From positions 116,524,246 to 116,588,245 of the forward strand of contig OU015523.1 of the NCBI GenBank assembly GCA_907165065.1: DNA of 64,000 nucleotides, written 5' to 3'. This document shows positions 28,401-40,989 of this stretch, in pieces (position 1 is the stretch's first letter; each line of letters begins with the position of its first letter). The notes beneath the pieces were generated by a model that saw nothing but the letters and a program-made list of their open reading frames with translations, searched no databases and was not told where the DNA came from. The position numbers were made by a program, and so were the translations under genes. The stretch is from Caprimulgus europaeus (Eukaryota > Chordata > Aves > Caprimulgiformes > Caprimulgidae).

Positions 28401-31259
28401 AGTATGAGGGATAACAAAATCTGGCTCTTGCAGTTAACATGCTGCTTTTTATAGCTAGAAGAAATTCTTGTCTGTAAAATGTGCTTCAATTTGGTTTCTC
28501 CTGAACCAACTTAGTGGAGTTTTGATTTCCATTCAATTTGGCTATCAGCCTTGGAGAGGGGGAGATGTTCTTGCCAATATCATAGATTTCACCTTCATAA
28601 AAGACATATTGAAGAAGAAATCAATCTTTCTCAGGGAGAGGCTTTACTGATAAAAACCTGATTTTATTATGCTGTGATGTCAGGGAGCAATTATTCAGCA
28701 GTCAGTACTGATGGCTTGAGGAACCTGCTGAAAAGAGAGATTGGACCCCTTTATTTTATTAATTTATTTTCTGCGGGTGATTTCTTTGCAGCAGTTACTT
28801 ATGGTTTTGAAATCTGAGATTCTGACCCAAAGACTTCTTAAGGCAGTCCATGACATACTCCTGCCTCCTCTTTCATTGTCAGCAGCTCCTAAACACACAC
28901 ACTCTGTTCAAGTCCAAATAATTTACTTTATGTAACCCAGGACCTGGGAGCTTTCACATGTCTGTCTCTGACTAAGCTTGAAGAAAACAATCATATTTGG
29001 CTATGTATATTTTTCTTCTTTATGAAACCTGTTTAAAATAACAGAATAATGAAAAATGTAATCAGTGCTTTAAAAATCTAATTTTACTGACCTGTGATAC
29101 ATTATATAGCATCGATTATTTACCAAGCTGTTCAGAACCAATATACTTTGCATTAACTCTTACTCAAACACTATCTACTGCCCACATGAGGAGAAGACCT
29201 TAAAGCCAGCAGCATGTTTATAGGATCCCATGTTGGAAAGGCTATGCAGCTGTTTTCATTTATTGTGCTCTCCAGCTTCATCCCACCCAATTCCATGCTT
29301 TCTCTCCATGGAGACGAGGGGTTTGATATTGACTCACATATGCGACATCCAGGAAATTTGTGAATTGGAGGGGGAGGAGAGTCTAGGCTGACTTCTACCA
29401 CTCATGCTCAGATAACAACTTAATTCACTAATTATTTCAAAGGCATTGAGTAAAGTATTACTCCTCGTTTAGACTGAATAAGCCAGTCTGCAAACTGGTC
29501 AACTTTTAGCATCAGCAATTAAAAAAATACCAGTCCTAATGAGATGCTTAGAGAAACAGGAATAGCCCCACAGCATGCAAATTAAGGTCTGTTTATTCCA
29601 GGTTTTCATGTGTGATAGTGTCTCATAGCTCATGTTTCAAACTAATCCTGTGTTTGGATAATCTCATCGGTCTTCAAATCATCTGATGCCAAGGTGTACT
29701 CAGCCATAGCATGCATGCAAAGACAAGGGTGGAAAGGTGCAGAGAGTGATGCATGTCCTGAAGCATGCCCTGAAAGAACTGAGATGACCCCAAAGTCCTT
29801 TCTGTCTGTCAGTTGATCAGATAAATCTCTCTTTGTTTTAATACAGGTTTCTGTGAAGTATGATCATTCTGACTGTTCTCTGTAGAGATATTCAGCCTTT
29901 AGCTTAAACTCATGAAATTCTTGACACCAGTGTCTAAAGTAACAAATATGGCATGGAAGGTATTTCAAGTCTTCCTACCCTTCTGTAAAGTTTCAGGAAA
30001 GTACGAACATGCAGAAGTCAGGAGGACTTAAGGTAGTGAACATTTCACAGGTTAGATTCTGTGAGGCCTCTGCATTTAGTCCTAAGGAGGAGACTGGGCT
30101 CAGTGAAACTTTCCCTGCTTCCTAGCTGAAAATGGGAGTGATGAACTCTAGGGCTCTGGTACAAGGGCAGAACAAGGTGGAGTCATCAAACTGTTGGGTT
30201 TTTTTTTGTTTGCTTGTTTGTTTTTTCTTTCTTTGCAGCAATGAGATTGTAATCAAAGTTCCTTTGGGAGCCCTGGAACTTAAAAGATCTGATTTCCTTT
30301 CTAGATTTTTGTTTTTCCCTTAACTCCTCCATCCCACCAGCCCTGGTTTGGTACACAACCAAGTGTCAGCTGGTTCCTCTGTGCAGGCAAGAGGCAGGAC
30401 ATGGAATGTTATCAACAGGTGCTGCTGAACACAGCAGGAAAGGATTGAGTTCTTCCTCACTTTTCCTTGGCAGAGGCAACTCTCCTCTACCCTGACACTG
30501 ATTTTTGTTTCATGAAATTTGTGGGAACACTTAGCATCTTTATGACTTCCATCTTTTTTTTTAATTGATGTGGCTGAAATTGGCCAAGAGGTAATCAGAA
30601 GGGGGTTGACAAATACAGAAGAAAGCAAGCTACAACTATTAGGAAGTCTTTGTGGGAACAGAATAAAGAGTAAAAAATGTGTATCTTTTCACAAAAAAAA
30701 AAAAAAAAAAAAAGGTTTGATCTTCAAAGATATGTTTTCTGAAAGTGGTGCTTCAAGTGGGAAAAACAGTCTTAAATTCTTCCACTATTTGAATTCATTT
30801 AACAATACTGTAGCCTTTAAGCCTTAATTGTGTTTCATTTTTATGGTCACCTAGTTTCATGTCTGGGTACCTATAGGACAGATCTCTGTGTTTATAATTT
30901 CTGCATCAAGTCACATATTTTGTTATCAGATAAAACAAAATTACTCACAGGAGTAAGACAACAAACATTTATGTGGCTTTTTCTATCTCAGAAAACATAT
31001 GTGTGTTAATAAAAAAACCAATATTGTAATGTCAAAAGATTATTTTGCTTCTTAGATAGATACAAACAAACACATCATTGGGGAAATTATTGATATATAA
31101 TTGTATTTCATTTAAGCACTTTTAGAAATTAAGAACATAAAACATAAAAACGTCCTTTTTTATGAAACAGTATTAAAACGATGTTATTGGTGTCTTTTTT
31201 TTTGTAAATAAAAAGAACCTGTCAAGTCAAGACTTACAGTGAGGAAGGTTCCGCCACTT
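28401..31259. other. Intron stretch without recognised transposons
   Basis: AT-rich unique sequence with an A21 run at 30693-30713. 30120-30520 is somewhat more GC-rich. No gene or repeat family recognised. Confidence 0.5.
30693..30713 (+). repeat. Poly-A run (21 bases)
   Basis: Longest pure A run in the window. The preceding ~120 bases contain AATAAA at 30662-30667, but no recognisable retroposed gene. Confidence 0.9.
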
Positions 31260-31560
31260 CTTTTTGGATCTACCTGTTCCAATCTTTATTTGGTTTCACA
31301 GTGAAGAATATTTTTCTTGTGCACAGAAGGAATTTCCCCTGAAGCCGTTTGCACACCTTGTCCCTTGTACCATCACATGGACTGCTGTGATAAACGCATT
31401 GCCATCTTCTCTGTAATGGTCTTTTAGGTGCTAGAAGACAGTGATTACATCCCCCTGAGTTTTCTCTTCTCCAGGTTAAATAAACCAAATTCTTTTAACC
31501 TTTCTTCATATGTCAAATTCTCCAACTTCCAACCATCTTGGTAGCCCTCCACTAGGTGTG
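31260..31560 (-). mobile_element. CR1 LINE fragment, diverged
   Basis: The reverse strand carries degraded CR1 landmarks. On the + strand these read AGTGATTACATCCCCCTGAG, TTTTCTCTTCTCCAGGTTAA, ACCTTTCTTCATATGTCAAA and CTTGGTAGCCCTCCACTAGG. This is the region encoding the ORF2 C-terminus (LEKRR, LRE-like). The 3' end is not recognisable. Confidence 0.72.
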
Positions 31561-32187
31561 TGAACCAACACTGAGAACTGACAACAAGTTATCTTCCACC
31601 TCTGAAGTCATCTACATATCCCTTTTTTTGGACATGAAAACGTCGCTTGCTTTTGAACCCAGGGAGGATAAGACTGATCCACCTTTACTCCCTTTTCTCC
31701 CTTTCCTCTATTCCTATCTTACTCCACTTGAGTGTTTTGGAGTCTGTTTTGATCTGTATTTTACAACATACTCTAGGGGAACTAGATATAGAAAATACTT
31801 ACAAATCAGAAACAGAGAAAAATGTGTTTTACCTTGTTTCTACTAATTTATCATTAGGAACATATCCATTTTACTTAATAAAAATTAGGATATTTTCCAT
31901 GCAACTTGTTTCAAGGTTTATTGCACTGGTATTTGTCACATTTTTTCACCACAGTAGATACCTGTAAATCTGAGGCATTTTTTAATTACTTGGGAAAGCA
32001 AAGGTATCATAATGATTTGATCTACAGTGGAGTGTATTTAGCAAGAACTGAAAGTGTTCAGCAGTTTCTATGATAGAACCCATAAAAATTAGTTGAACAA
32101 AATCTTCCCTATCCTGGATCATGGTCTGTCTATTCCAGGATATTATTTATAAATTTTGCTATTTAATGTAGCAGAAGGTAAAAGAAA
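31561..32187. other. Intron stretch between two CR1 copies
   Basis: Unique AT-rich sequence. Two overlapping open frames of about 100 codons (31556-31967) share the same strand in different frames and have no motif, so they are treated as chance. Confidence 0.6.
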
Positions 32188-33211
32188 TCAGAATCAGAAC
32201 GGTTGAGGTTGGAAGGGACCTCTGAAAGTCATCTAGTCCAACTACCCTGCTCAAGCAGGGACTCCTGGAGCACATGAACCAGGATTTTCTCCAGTCCATT
32301 TTTTAATATCTTCAAGGAGGGAGATTCCACAACCTCTCTGGGCAACCTGTTCCAGTGCTCAGTCACCCTCACAGTAAATAAGTTCTTCCTTATGGTCAAG
32401 TGGAGCTTGTTATGCTGCAGTTTATGGCCATTATCTCTCATCCTATTGTTGGGTGCCAATGAGAAGACTCTGTCCCCGTCCTCTAGACACTCTCCCTTTA
32501 GATATTTGTAAACATGAATCAGATCCCCTCTGAGTCGTCTTTTCTCCAGGCTGAACAGCCCAGCTCCCTCAGCCTTTCCTTGTATGAAAGATGCTCCAGT
32601 CCTTTAATCATCTTGGTCAGCCTGCACTGGCCACGTTCCAGGAGTTCCATGTTCTTCCTCTACTGGGAAAACCCAGAACCAGGTGGGCCTCACCAGATCT
32701 GAATAGAGGGGGAGGATTATCTCTCTCAACCTGCTGTCAACACTCTTCCTAATATAACCTAGGATACTGTTAGGCTTCCTGTCCACAAGAGCACACTGCT
32801 GGCTCATATTTAACTTGTTGCCCTTTCCAGGAGGTCAGCCAGCAACCTGTACTGGTACATGGGGTTATTTCTTCCCATATGCAGGACCCTGCACTTTCTC
32901 TTGTTGAACTTTATAAGGTTTCTCTCTGCAAATCTCTCCAGCCTGTCAAGGTCCCTCTGAATGGCAGCACAGCCTTCTGCGTATTTGACACTCCTCTCAG
33001 TTTGGTATCATTAGCAAATTTGCTGAGGAGGCACTCTGTTCCTTCATCTAAGTCACTGATGAATAGATTGAACAACACTGGACCCAGTCTTGACCCCTGG
33101 GGGACACCACAAGATACAGCCCTCCAACTTGATTCCACTCCAACAATGACAAGCCTCTGAGCTCTGTTATTTATCCAGTTGTCAATCCACCTCACCATCC
33201 AATCATAAAGT
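32188..33211 (-). mobile_element. CR1 LINE 3' half (RT to 3' end) of a rearranged copy
   Basis: Reading the - strand from 33211 down, the element runs from mid reverse transcriptase to the 3' end near 32188. RT landmarks are [33 protein letters not shown] and FANDTKL (the active-site FADD altered to FAND), followed by YSDLVRP-like and NRLPREVVESPSLKILK segments. It is very similar to the + strand copy at 26256-26713. The match breaks at about 33211, where an inverted piece of the same element type begins. Confidence 0.94.
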
Positions 33212-33737
33212 AGGCCCTGGTGCTCATGGGTGACTTCAACCATCCCAGCATTTGCTGGAAGAATAACACTGCAAGTCAAATGCAGTCAAGGAGGTTCCTT
33301 GAAAGCATTGATGATAACTTTCTCTCACAAATGATTGAAGAGCCAACAAGGAAAGGAGTGCTGCTGGACCTTGTCCTATCAAATAATGAAGGAGTAGTCG
33401 GGGATGTGAAGGTTGGGGGCAGCCTTGGCTGTAGTGACCATGAGATTGTGGAGTTCAGGATTCTGCTAGAAGGGAACAAGGAGGTAAGTAAGATTACAAC
33501 CTTGAACTTCAGGTGAGCTAACTTTGGCTTCTTCAGGGACCTTCTTGGAAGAATCCCATGGGAGCAGACCCTTGAAGGAAGAGGGGTGCAAGAGAGCTTG
33601 TTAACATTCAAACATCACTTCCTCCAGGCTCAAGAACGATGCATCCCTGTGTTCAAGAAGTCAAGCAAAGGTGAGAGAAGACCAACGTGGATGAACAAGG
33701 AGCTCTTGGCAAAACTCAAACATAAGCAGGAGGCTAC
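33212..33737 (+). mobile_element. Inverted internal segment of the same CR1 (endonuclease C-terminal half)
   Basis: This + strand segment encodes the end of the CR1 apurinic-like endonuclease domain and the linker to RT. Landmarks are [61 protein letters not shown], then RANFGFFRDLLGRIPWEQ and WMNKELLAKLKHKQEA. It is in the opposite orientation to the CR1 sequence on both sides. Its far edge shares GGAGGCTAC (33729-33737) with the next segment. Confidence 0.9.
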
Positions 33738-33822
33738 TTTCAGCTGACTGTAAAAGGCCTTGTCCACATCTTCCTCCTGATCAGGTGGCCTGTAGCAAAC
33801 ACCCACTACTATGTCACCCATG
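33729..33822 (-). mobile_element. CR1 endonuclease fragment, outer end of the rearranged copy
   Basis: The - strand from 33822 down reads VVGVCYRPPDQEEDVDKAFY followed by SQLKVAS. This is the part of CR1 endonuclease that lies immediately before the MGDFNHP motif found at the other end of the inverted segment. It is in the same orientation as 32188-33211, so the three pieces belong to one element with an internal inversion. Confidence 0.88.
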
Positions 33823-35145
33823 TTAGTCTAACCTTTAAACTCAAATAGAGTTGTCAACCAAAGCAGCCTGCCTGCCATATTTCATTTCACTTGTGGCTTA
33901 CAATCTCTTCTATTTTCAAAACACAGAACCTTATTGAATTATTTCATTGTTTAGTGATAGAAAAACCTGGTTCCTCCCTCCCCCCAGGCTATTCTTACCA
34001 TGTTCTGGTAGAAAATATTGGCATTTGTTCTGATTTTCACCTGGGACAGAGCTGGGTTTCTTTTTAGTATATGTGCTGCTGAAGCGAGCAGCAAAATGAC
34101 TTTTCCCGTGCAAGTCTCTAGCTAGGATTCACCCCCTTTTCTATAATTAGCAATCATACTTTCATGTCTTTTGATTTTGTTTAACAATTATCCATGTACT
34201 CATTTTTGTGGAAGCAGAACAGATTAATTGCTTATTGTTTCTTTTCCTACTTAAATACTTTAGTGACACAGACATGAAGAACAGATTAATATCTTAGCAT
34301 TCATATGCATGGTCTCAGTCAACCATCAATAAAGTAACGCTGGCTTGTAAGTCTGTCTCTGTTCATGTACTGTAATGCCTTATGCTTTGTAACCCAACTG
34401 CATGTCAGAGCTCTCGGTTTCCATTGCCTAATCAGTCAATGCAACAGATCCTTTCAGCCTCTAGTTCTCTCCAGAAGAGCCTGGACACTCAGCTCATCAC
34501 AAAATGACTGCTTGTAGAGAGGAAATAGAGTGAAAATTTGTATTTATTTTTGTGCTGTTACTGAAACAGAGCATGGAGGTTTAAACTAAATCTCTTCTGT
34601 CATTTCTGTCTTTATTTGCATTACACATCTGATGTGTGTACCAGGGTGACTGGCAACATCTTCTCAGACAGGGTGAAGGTGGCAGATGTCACCCCATCTA
34701 ACCTCCAGTTTCTATGTTCCAAAGTTCAAAAGCAATGGAAATACAGATGAAGAGTCATGGTGCTGAAGTGCCACAGCAGAAACACATTAGTATAGATTAG
34801 AAGCCTTACCCAAAGACCACTGTCAGGTTCCTTGGACCCCATCAGGCTTTGGCTTTGACCCCTGCCCCTGAAAATATTGTGATGGGATCACCACGGTGCT
34901 GGTGTGCTGAAGTCAGTACAAACCTCATAGAACATTCCTGAGAATTTTAGAAATTTATCTTAAAACAAAAACCCTTTCCTTTTTAAGCAAAGCTTGATTT
35001 TGCTGGTTGTATGACCTGGCTGTGTGTTGTGTGAAACAACCATTTGCCTTGCTGGCTTCTGGAGTACACTGCTTTTGGTGTGTTCATCTATCATTGACTG
35101 AATCGGTGGAATGATATTTGACAACGTTTGGATGATGACAAAAAT

Positions 35146-35169
35146 CCCCCCCCTCCCCCCCCAAAAAAA
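35146..35169 (+). repeat. C8-T-C8-A7 homopolymer cluster
   Basis: Eight C, one T, eight C and seven A in direct succession. The i-motif/G-rich complement is short, and sequencing errors are likely at such sites. Confidence 0.85.
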
Positions 35170-37099
35170 TTAAAAAATGACCTTTTAAAAGACTCTATGA
35201 GCAAGATATGCACCCATGGGTTAATGTTAAAAGGGACTGAGAGCCATCAACATCCCCTGAAGTCCCTGGGAATTGAGAGCAAAGCACACTTCTTTACAAT
35301 AAATGCTCAACACTGTCCAAGACCTGGGCCAAGGCAACATTTCCAATCATTTATATACATACCTACTGGCACCTGTCATGTAGACAAAGCTGATGTGTCT
35401 AAAAAAATGTAATGTGAAAAAGTAAACCACTTAATTTTTCTGAGATTTCAGAAATTTGGGTTAGGTAGAAGTTTGCAATAATTCAGACACACTTAAAATT
35501 GTTATTCTTATTTCTTAAGATGGATTGTATGCATCCATCCAGATCTCAAGTACAGAAAACTGTTTGTTCATGATTCTGTTTGAAGAGACTCTGTACCTTG
35601 AAATCAGCATGGTGGTTTGCTTCTGACTGTGGTGTGATATTCTACATCAGACTTCTGCCTTAAATAAGGTCAAGAAAAAGGTTTCCTGTGCCAATACTTG
35701 ACATGTGAATACAAGACTCCTGTCAGCACAGGTGCCAGTCCCAGCTGCATAGCTCAGCTGTTCTTGCTGATGGATGCCAAGTGGTGTAGTGGAACAACAT
35801 ATAAATTAAGAACTTGCATATATGAATTAAGTATTGATGAATGAAGCCGTCCCTGTGAAGCTTCCACTTTCTTCTAAATGACAAACCCATTTACATTTAA
35901 ACAGTGTTTGGAGTTTGGCTGAGGCTTTGACACCTTTTCAATTTAATAAACCGTTTTTGCTGTCCTGGATGATGTGATGTGGACAGTTTGGGGTATCCTA
36001 CTGAGTAGTCATACCCAAGTCTTTGCCAGCCCCATCCCAGATTCAGACTCCACTGCAGGCACTTCCCTGACTCCCAGTTGGGTACTGGAAGAACTGGCAC
36101 CTGATTTTTCCTGCACGTGGTAAAAAAATTGCCTGAGTGTTTGCCTCCAGGGCAGTACTACCAGGTATCAATTCACAGTGCCGCAAGCTAAGCTGAGAGA
36201 GTCAATAAGACGCTCCCCATTAAATGCTGCCATGCATTATTGATGTTGAATATTATCAGAATTATGTTAACAGAATTTTGCTCTGCTCCATCTTGTTGGC
36301 ACCAGCCGGAATTACATCAGCAGTGGCTGTTTACTGTATCAATTAGCCTTTATTTCTTTTTTTCCTTTTAAGTTTAGTGGCTGACTCTACTTCTGCTTAT
36401 GGATGCTCACACTTTGCTTGCTGGAGTACTGCTCTGACATTCAACAATCACTCAAACACCTGATGCTGAACACTTGTGATAATCTCTGCAGTGCTGGGCA
36501 CTGCTGGGTATTTCCAGGTAGAAGAAAAAAGCTTTATTTCATTGTATTGCTGTTAAGAGACCTGTCTCTCAATTCAGGGAGCTTTGGAGAGTTTCTAATG
36601 TCCCTTACCCTGAGGTTGCTATCCATGCATTTTACACATTCTTTTTAATGGGTATGCTTCAGTTGCATCATTAGGATTTAAAATAGCAAAACAGACGCTG
36701 AAAGACTGGTGAGGGGAAAATAAAGAGGTCTGAAAAGCCTGGGAAACTTCCCCTGATGCAGGATCAGCTGAGATGAAATCTCCAGCATTAGGGATGGATG
36801 GTGAGTGCAACACTGCCATCTCTTGAATACCCTTTACAAGATCTAGTTTTCCATGGATTTCTTTTACACAGTGGAGCCCAGTTAGGGCTGCAGCTCCACT
36901 GCACTCGTCCCCACACGCTGGGTGCTGCAGACAGCCTCTCAAAAGCTAAGTAATCTGACTGAAGTCCAGACACACTGAGAGAGGAAAACAAACAGCTAAA
37001 AGGCAGCCAGGAAACAGGAGGAAGCTGACAGTAGTCTAGTTGCAGTGTTATGTGAAACAAGGGTTGTTTCTCAAATCCTTTTTTGTAGGTTTGAATTTT

Positions 37100-37175
37100 T
37101 AGAGTGTTGAAGGATAAGAAGATCATTAGATCATCTAGTCTGGATGCCTGCCTTTCACAGGGATTTTCTGCACTG
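37100..37175 (-). mobile_element. Ancient CR1-type 3' end relic
   Basis: The + strand shows AGAAGATCATTAGATCATCT followed by AGTCTGGATGCCTGC. This resembles the reversed 3' end of old sauropsid CR1 elements (GATCATCTAGTCTGACCTCC type). It is short and diverged, so the assignment is tentative. Confidence 0.4.
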
Positions 37176-38513
37176 GACCTGGAGCTTGTTATCAACTAAA
37201 GATAAGATTCTAGAAAGGTGTTGGAGGCTGAAATGAAAAATGAACAGATTGAGAATCTCTTGGTGGCTTGAGTTACCCTCATTCTTAGAAATGCATGTGT
37301 AATCTGCAGATGGAATCTGTTCAGCTACAATTCACAGCTATTGCCTCTGCCTCCTTATGCTTTTCATTGCTGAAGTCACAAGTACCTGGTGGTTTTGCCT
37401 CTCTGAAAGTATATCACATTACAGGCACGTTCTCAATCTACCTTTTGCAAACCAAATGTGTGCTTCAGAGGAAAAACAAAAACCAAAAACCTAAACAAAC
37501 CAAAAAAACCCCAAACAACACTTGCAGCCACCTCACTGCATAGCTTCTGACGTAGTTTTCACTACCCAGTTTAAGGCTGATATTCTCCAAAAGATACTTT
37601 CTGTCCTCTATTCCATGCTCTTATCATAATAAAATAAATACTATAATGATACCTAAAATACTAGTATATAAATTTAGAAATCCCATGAAGAAACGTATTG
37701 GTTTGATACATCACAGTGATTCCTTAGGCTTTCTGCAGATTCAGAAGCAGACTCTGAAAATACTCTTTGAGTCTTTGACAGCTGTAAACTAACCTTTAAA
37801 AATTAATCAGAATTTTAAAACCCAGAGACTCTGGTAAATGACTGAAAAGCTTCATGAAAAACATACCCTGAGCTAGTCCCTCACTTTCCCCACAAGGCAG
37901 AGCTCTCCCTTTAGGAAATACTGTGTTAGCTAGTGTAAGACTAATATCACAATTTTAATTTTTGATTCAAATGAATGAATGAAATGACCTCTCAGACTTC
38001 TGTAGCCTTAATTTGTCCTCAAGTAAATAGATTAAGGCTGTGTGTAAAAGAGAAATCACACACAATAACAGGCAGTTTAACGATTTACTTCATTCCAGTT
38101 TATATTGTATAGGAGGCTTGGGGAAAAAAAAAAAAGAAAAAAGAAAAAAAATATATTTCTCAATGAATTGAATTGCCATCTTTTAATTCTCAAATCCTTT
38201 GTGTCTCTGAAATCTTATAAGTCATAATTTTTAACATCCTAACAATTCAGTTCATACTGCTTTAAAACTTGATCTGGTACACCTTTATTTCTAATCTATA
38301 TTAATGAAATTACAATTACTTTCTCCATTCTACACATCACAGAGATGTGCTGAGTAATGTTTCCTTAGCATCACCTACTGAGAGGAAAACAAAAACTTTG
38401 TCTGCAGTTCAGATTTTTCTTGGGTTATTTGCAATACTTCTCATAATGTTTTCGTAATTAGGAATAGCTGTTTTGCGCAGATTCATTTCATACTGCAATC
38501 TCCCAAGCCATCA

Positions 38514-39045
38514 GTCATAGAATCATAGAATGATTGGAGTTGGGACCTTAAAGAACATCTAGTGCTAACTCCCTTGCTGTGGGCAGGAACACTTTCCACT
38601 AGACCAGGTTGCTCAAAGCCTCATCCAACCCGGCCTTGAACACTTCCAGGGAGGGCATAGCCTCAGCTTCTCTGGGCAACTTGGGTCAGTGTCTGAACAC
38701 CCTTATAGGAAAGAATTTCTTCCTAATATCTCATCTAAATCTACCCTCTTCCAGTTTAAAACTATTACCCCTCATCCTATCACTACAATCTCTTCACATC
38801 TTTTCTGTAGGCCCCCTTTAAGTACTGGAAGGTCACAATAAGGTCTCCCTGAACTCTTCTCCCAGCTGAACAACCCCACCGCTCAGCCTGTCTCATAGGA
38901 GAAGCGCCCCAACCCTCTGATGGTCATCCTCATGGCCCTTCTCTGGACTTCCTTGAGTAGGTCCATGCCCTTCTTATGCTGGGGACCCCAGAGCTGAACA
39001 CAGTACTTCAAGTGGAGTCTCACAAGAACAGAGGAGACTCACCAA
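38514..39045 (-). mobile_element. CR1 LINE 3' fragment
   Basis: A well-preserved reverse-strand copy. On the + strand the 3' end starts with TCATAGAATCATAGAATGAT and continues through ACCAGGTTGCTCAAAGCC, CACTTCCAGGGAGGGCAT, CAGCCTGTCTCATAGGAG, and ends near ACAAGAACAGAGGAGACTCA. It belongs to the CR1 group whose tail has GATCTTTAAGGTCC-like sequence, the same group as 43957-44483. An A/C-rich tract follows at 39086-39120. Confidence 0.93.
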
Positions 39046-39085
39046 ATATGTTGTTGCCAACATTTTGATTACAAAGTTAAAAAAG

Positions 39086-39120
39086 AACAAAACAAACAAA
39101 CAAACCAACAAACAAATAAA
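39086..39120 (+). repeat. (CAAA)n-type A/C-rich repeat
   Basis: AACAAAACAAACAAACAAAC-type sequence with single substitutions, about 40 bases downstream of the CR1 fragment. Confidence 0.85.
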
Positions 39121-40989
39121 CTGTAGAGAGTTAATTTCTTAAACAGTTATTCAAAACACACACACACAAAAACCTTTAAGGAGCAGAAAATGCACAGGTG
39201 TCTTGAAGGAATGCAAATTCCCACAGGGTGATTTCTAGGGAGTAAGCAGGTTAAAGAACCCTGCTCTTTGTACTTTCTGTATCAGGATCCATATTTTCCA
39301 TTCAAACATTTACAGTTCCTTTTTGAATGATATATAGATTTTCTAATTTGCCACCTGACTATAAGAGCAGAGACTTAAAATTCCAGGCTTCTGGATAATT
39401 TTCTTTATGCTTTTCATTCCTACCTTCACAGTAGCACATCCATGTTCATGCACTTAAAGAACACAGTTCCATGTAACAAACTTGTAAACATTTGTATTAA
39501 TTTGTCTGAGCTGATGACAAATGTTAGTATGAACCACAAATCATCAGTAATTTCTTCACTTATCTTTTGCATCCAACCATTGTCAGAGCAAAAAGCAAAT
39601 GGCTTTAATAACATACAGGACATTTCATTATTTTTTAAAATTAAAAACAAGACAAAACTCACTAAAATTGTTTTTCATAAGCAAAATCAAACTGTTCTTT
39701 GAAGAGTATCTTATTTTCTCTTACAAAAGCAGTCTGATAAGTGAAATAAGCCAGACAAAAGCTATACCATATGTGGTATCAGAAAAATAAGATGAGCAAG
39801 GGAGAATTGCTGCTGTCTGTGGTTCTCCACCAAAATTACCTTTTTATTGTAGCTCTTGAACATAAAACTCTGGTATTTATATGGACATCTTGTCTATTAT
39901 TTGGTGGTACATCCTTGCCTCCCTATAGTGCAGCTGAAAGGATGCTGAAGGATGATGAGCTGCAGTTCTGTTTCTTGGCAGGGTGAACAGTCATTACCGT
40001 GTCAAATTGTGCATGTTCTGAAGTTCAGCTTGAGGAAGTGTAGATCAGCTGGTGTTGCTTGTCACAATTCTTGGTAGTATTTCCCCAGTGATAGGACTGA
40101 TGGAGTAGAGTCACAACATTCATAAGAGGAAGATCGCTGGTACTAAGGACCAGATGACAACTCTGTATGTCAATTTGTTGTCTGGTTGTTCTTTTTTTTT
40201 TCCTTTCTTTCTTTTAGACTTGGGAGTAGCTCTCCTGTAGTCCTAGAGTGTTAACGCCAATTTGTGCTAGTGTAGAGCACATCTTCCAGTTTAGTTTCTT
40301 TTGAAAGGAACCTAGCTGTCATACTCTCTGAGCATATAACCATGTAAACCAGACCACAATAAAAGGAGAAAAGTGGGATATTTACTTCAGAAGTGCATTT
40401 TTAGTCTGAACTAAATGTAGATGTGCCCGTTATTTGTTAAGAAATATCTACTACAGAATGAAAAAATACCCAGTTGCTTTTGTACTTACTAGAGGTATTA
40501 TTCAGACAGTAGAAATTGAGAGCCCTGGATTTCTTCTGTAAGTTGTCAAGCTAATCTTGCCAGCAATATCTGTTCAGATGACTTTGGTAAACCAGCTTGA
40601 CAAGTGTAGGGAAGTGAGAGGAGTTCAGAATAAATACCAGTGAATTTCTTGGCATTATCCCCAGACTGGTCTCCTTCTGAAATGGCCTTTTTTTTTTTCT
40701 CCAAGGTTCAGCAGATGTTCAGCACAGTAGGACAGATGTGGGTATGAAGAGAACTTGGCTGCTAGTAGTTATTCAGCAAAAAAAAAAAAAAAAAAATGCT
40801 CAGGGAAGAGGTTATGTATCATCTCTCATCAGTACAACTTAAGTGTGCTGTGTGATGCTTCATCAAATGATGGAATAAATTTATGCAGCAGACTACAAAG
40901 TCAGCTTTAAGTTCTGTTGTGTATTCTACTTCCTTTCAGTTTCAATACATAAAGGTTATATTAACAAAACAATCTTCCAGTTAAGTCCT
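39121..40989. other. Intron stretch without recognised transposons
   Basis: AT-rich unique sequence with an A19 run at 40778-40796. Nothing gene-like was seen. Confidence 0.6.
40778..40796 (+). repeat. Poly-A run (19 bases)
   Basis: Uninterrupted A19 without an upstream retrocopy that I can recognise. Confidence 0.9.

Larger units (their letters stand above)
33823..38513. other. Intron stretch, mostly unique
   Basis: About 4.7 kb with no gene. It contains a C8-T-C8-A7 run at 35146-35169, a diverged CR1 relic near 37100, and an A/C-rich tract at about 37475-37525. The 135-codon open frame at 36788-37195 on the - strand has no domain and overlaps other chance frames. Confidence 0.55.

Noticed and set aside
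33220..33516. Endonuclease-like open frame considered as a host endonuclease gene
   Set aside because: All motifs (GDFNHP, GCSDHE) belong to the CR1 ORF2 endonuclease, and the frame lies in a rearranged CR1 copy.
33212..33822. Twin priming as the cause of the inverted CR1 segment
   Set aside because: Twin priming would leave the inverted piece at the 5' edge. Here a correctly oriented endonuclease piece lies beyond it, so a different rearrangement is more likely.
36788..37195. 135-codon frame on the - strand
   Set aside because: Overlaps another - strand frame in a different phase, has no recognisable domain and includes a low-complexity Leu/Ser stretch; chance.
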